A stretch of 8,366 nt of DNA, taken from NCBI GenBank assembly GCA_947630585.1, contig CANRIE010000027.1, positions 1-8,366 on the forward strand, written 5' to 3'. Shown piece after piece: positions 6,228 through 8,366 of the stretch. Within the stretch, counting starts at the first letter, position 1, and the number at the start of each line of letters is the position of its first letter. This stretch comes from an uncultured Bacilli bacterium (GTDB taxonomy: Bacteria > Bacillota_I > Bacilli_A > RF39 > UBA660). The position numbers and the translations under genes are program-made. The notes under the pieces were generated by a model. That model worked only from the letters and a program-made list of their open reading frames with translations, searched no databases and was not told the DNA's origin.

Positions 6228-7379
6228 CTAATCACCTTGTCCAGTTGTTTTTTTATGTAAATAATCTTGATTACCATAATAGTTTTTAATGAATTCACTT
6301 CTATATTCTAAGATATTATCATTTTTTATGCATTCTCTTAAGTCTTCCGTTATTCGAGTTAAAAATCTTAAGTTATGAATTGATAAAAGTCTTGCACCTA
6401 GCATTTCATTTAAAGTTACCAAATGTCTTATATAAGCTTTCGTGAAATTTTTACAAGCATAGCAATCACAATCAGCTTCAAGGGGTGTGAAATCTTCTTT
6501 ATATTTAGCATTTTTTAAGTTAATTTTGCCGTATTTCGTGAAAACATTCCCGTGTCTTGCAATTCTAGTTGGTAAAACACAATCGAATAAGTCAACGCCT
6601 CTTATAACTCCTTCAATGATGTCAATTGGGTCCCCCACTCCCATTAGATACCTAGTTTTATTGCTTGGTAAATATTTAGTTGAATATTCAACCATTTTAT
6701 ACATGGTTTCTTTATCTTCTCCAACACTAGTTCCTCCAATTGAATAACCATCAAAATCCATTTTAACTAGTTCTTCAGCACACCATTTTCTTAAATCTTC
6801 ATAGTCACTTCCTTGGACAATTCCAAATAAGGATTGATTGTCGTTATTGAATGAATCTTTCCCACGCCTTGCCCACCTTAAAGTTCTTGCAACTGATTCT
6901 TTAACATAATCGTATTCAGCAGGATAAGAAATGCATTCATCAAATGACATTGCAATATCACTATCAAGTTTATTTTGAATTTCAATTGATTTTTCAGGGG
7001 TTAATAATAGTTTAGTTCCATCAATATGACTTTTAAATTTAACTCCTTCCTCCGTTATATCTTTGGGCCTAGCAAGTGAGAATACTTGGAATCCACCACT
7101 ATCAGTTAGAATGGGTCCCTTATAGTTCATGAATTTATGTAACCCTCCTGCTTTAGCAATTAAATCTTCCCCGGGTCTTAACCATAAATGATAAGTATTA
7201 GCAAGAATTATTCCACTTCCGATACTATAAATCTCATCTGGTGATAACCCTTTAACACTAGCCCGAGTTCCAACCGGCATAAACATAGGAGTTTCAAAGG
7301 TACCATAATTAGTTTCTAATTTTCCAAGTCTTGCTTTTGTGTTTTTTTCTTCTTTTATTAAATTGTATTTAATTTTCAT
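6228..7379 (-). CDS. tgt: Queuine/preQ1 tRNA-ribosyltransferase
   Basis: This 383-residue enzyme exchanges guanine 34 of tRNAs with GUN anticodons for preQ1, the committed insertion step in queuosine synthesis. The catalytic aspartates are present: Asp93 in TDSGGFQVFSL and Asp266 in DLFDCVLPTR. Zinc ligands are Cys304, Cys306, Cys309 (CDCYAC) and His335 (LLSIHNL). SFDECISYP and MGVGDP line the substrate pocket. The length is normal for the bacterial family. The ATG at 7379 is preferred because GGAAGTGA ends 5 nt before it; an in-frame GTG at 7388 overlaps that ribosome site. It lies 15 nt after ispH and abuts recX, so the three form one operon. No preQ1 synthesis gene is visible here, so whether the cell makes or imports preQ1 cannot be told. 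Confidence 0.97.
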   Translation of the reverse strand: MKIKYNLIKEEKNTKARLGKLETNYGTFETPMFMPVGTRASVKGLSPDEIYSIGSGIILANTYHLWLRPGEDLIAKAGGLHKFMNYKGPILTDSGGFQVFSLARPKDITEEGVKFKSHIDGTKLLLTPEKSIEIQNKLDSDIAMSFDECISYPAEYDYVKESVARTLRWARRGKDSFNNDNQSLFGIVQGSDYEDLRKWCAEELVKMDFDGYSIGGTSVGEDKETMYKMVEYSTKYLPSNKTRYLMGVGDPIDIIEGVIRGVDLFDCVLPTRIARHGNVFTKYGKINLKNAKYKEDFTPLEADCDCYACKNFTKAYIRHLVTLNEMLGARLLSIHNLRFLTRITEDLRECIKNDNILEYRSEFIKNYYGNQDYLHKKTTGQGD

Positions 7380-7394
7380 TCGTCTCACTTCCAG

Positions 7395-8288
7395 TCATAT
7401 TGTATCATATTTATTTTTTAAAGTAAATTTTTTTGTTTTAATTTTCTCGACTACATCATCTATACTTTTCATAGGAGTAGATGCACCAGCCATAATACCA
7501 ATTGTTTTTAGGTTATTTAATATTTCTAAATCTAACTCACTTTCATTTTCTATCCAAATAGTAGCCGTATTATATTTTGCTATATCATATAATTTTCTAG
7601 TATTTGAACTATTCTTACCACCTATTATAATCATTAATTCTACACTTGTAGATAAACTTTTTGTTTCTTGTTGTCTTACATCAGTTGCATTACAAATTGT
7701 ATTTTTAATAACTAATTCAATATCTTTCTTTAGATTAGCACGGATATACTCTTTAATTTCTTTAAAAGCATTAATACTAAATGTTGTTTGAGATATAACT
7801 AATAATTTTTTTATGTTTGATTTATTTAACTCACCTATTTTTTCTTTTACTTCTTCTAAGTTTTCTAATATAGAAGAGTTAGATGAACAATAACTAATTG
7901 TTCCTATATTTTCAGGATGTTTTTTACTACCAAGTAAAATTATATAGTATCCTAACTTTCCATAATCACTTGCAATTTTATGAATATGTAAAACTTTCGG
8001 GCAAGTAAAGTCAATTATTGAAATATTGTGATCTTCTAAATATTGATAAGCTTCTTTGGCTATTCCATGAGCTCTTATTAAAGTTTTATTTTGAATTTTG
8101 TTGATATCTTGAACGGTTATTAATCCCTTATCTTCTAACTCTTTAATTACTTCTTTATTATGAACAATTTCTCCTAAGCAATATAAATTTTTATTTTCTT
8201 TTAGAGCCTCATGTGCTCCCTCTACCGCTCTTGATACTCCGTAACAAAAACCAGCATTTTTACCAATTATAATTTTTACATCTTCCAT
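7395..8288 (-). CDS. ispH: 4-hydroxy-3-methylbut-2-enyl diphosphate reductase
   Basis: This 297-residue iron-sulfur enzyme performs the last step of the MEP pathway, reducing HMBPP to isopentenyl and dimethylallyl diphosphate. The three cluster cysteines are present: Cys15 in NAGFCYGV, Cys96 in DFTCPKV and Cys199 in NTICNAT. Substrate residues are also present: His43 (EIVHN), His74 (RAHG), His124 and Glu126 (KHPENIG), the Ser-Ser-Asn of NSSNTRKL, and Ser270 in GASTP. It is a stand-alone IspH without the S1 domains seen in some Clostridia. The ATG at 8288 follows AAGGAG by 6 nt; a GTG at 8294 overlaps the ribosome site and is rejected. It is the first gene of the ispH-tgt-recX operon in this window. 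It implies isoprenoid synthesis by MEP rather than mevalonate. Confidence 0.97.
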   Translation of the reverse strand: MEDVKIIIGKNAGFCYGVSRAVEGAHEALKENKNLYCLGEIVHNKEVIKELEDKGLITVQDINKIQNKTLIRAHGIAKEAYQYLEDHNISIIDFTCPKVLHIHKIASDYGKLGYYIILLGSKKHPENIGTISYCSSNSSILENLEEVKEKIGELNKSNIKKLLVISQTTFSINAFKEIKEYIRANLKKDIELVIKNTICNATDVRQQETKSLSTSVELMIIIGGKNSSNTRKLYDIAKYNTATIWIENESELDLEILNNLKTIGIMAGASTPMKSIDDVVEKIKTKKFTLKNKYDTI

Positions 8289-8305
8289 AAACACTCCTTC
8301 TAAAC

Positions 8306-8358
8306 AAAAAGGGGCTGTCGAGAAATTAAATAATTAATTTCTTGATAGTCTTTTTTTT
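8306..8358. terminator. Long hairpin with T-tracts upstream of ispH
   Basis: Bases 8313-8329 and 8334-8350 pair over all 17 positions in plus-strand RNA (13 Watson-Crick, 4 G-U) around the loop ATAA, followed by eight T (8351-8358). In minus-strand RNA four of these become A-C mismatches or near-mismatches at the outer part of the stem, but a hairpin remains, followed by CCTTTTTG. It may end transcription from the gene to the right of the window and block plus-strand transcripts entering from ispH. A leader attenuator of ispH is also possible. Confidence 0.55.
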
Positions 8359-8366
8359 AAAATTAA

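Noticed and set aside
7339..7791. 150-codon open frame on the plus strand, membrane-protein-like
   Set aside because: It lies opposite the ends of ispH and tgt, both clearly conserved. The apparent hydrophobicity comes from antisense reading of charged codons.
541..8288. Mycoplasma-type genetic code
   Set aside because: The genes use TGG for tryptophan, and TGA ends ispH and the HAD-PRTase gene at sensible points.
5499..8288. ispH-tgt-recX as an unusual functional cluster
   Set aside because: The genes are ordinary housekeeping functions with intact motifs. Their shared operon gives no sign of a common pathway with the cassette downstream.
8311..8322. GGGGCTGTCGAG as the end of an insertion sequence
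   Set aside because: Similar strings occur at some insertion-sequence ends, but no transposase or partner inverted end is visible, and the bases are explained by the hairpin.

Overview
The window is AT-rich DNA from a low-GC, Gram-positive-type bacterium (Bacillota, or a related gut Bacilli/Mollicutes-like lineage). Supporting signs are AGGAG-type ribosome sites, sigma-A-like promoters, the MEP isoprenoid enzyme IspH, and a Bacillus-like RecX. Tryptophan is encoded by TGG and TGA is a stop, so the Mycoplasma code is not in use. Every protein gene lies on the minus strand, so transcription runs from right to left.

Right part (8366 to 5499): a housekeeping operon ispH-tgt-recX. The genes are 15 nt apart or directly abutting. 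A long hairpin with a T-tract lies just upstream of ispH.

Middle (5418 to 541): after an extended -10 promoter comes a three-gene metabolic cassette. It encodes a small HAD phosphatase, a HAD phosphatase fused through an unrecognised middle region to a phosphoribosyltransferase (PRTase), and a PfkB sugar/nucleoside kinase fused to a SIS sugar-phosphate isomerase domain. The last two genes overlap by ATGA. The domains (PRPP transfer, two dephosphorylations, a kinase, an isomerase/deglycase) suggest a pathway that makes, salvages or repairs a ribosylated or sugar-linked metabolite. The substrate cannot be told from sequence.

Left part (540 to 1): more than 500 bases with no long gene, but densely organised as a candidate type I toxin-antitoxin locus. 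A 25-residue, almost entirely hydrophobic peptide with a good ribosome site is encoded on the minus strand. It has its own promoter (TTGACT-17-TACAAT) and a structured leader. A plus-strand RNA of about 115 nt, with its own extended -10 promoter and a 13-bp terminator hairpin, converges on it and overlaps the 3' end of the toxin mRNA. The toxin mRNA can fold its 5' end onto its 3' end through 28 base pairs, and its leader carries an 8-nt perfect complement to its own Shine-Dalgarno region. This layout resembles the convergent TxpA/RatA and BsrG/SR4 modules of Bacillus subtilis, with fold-back control as in hok mRNA, but the peptide is not one I recognise.
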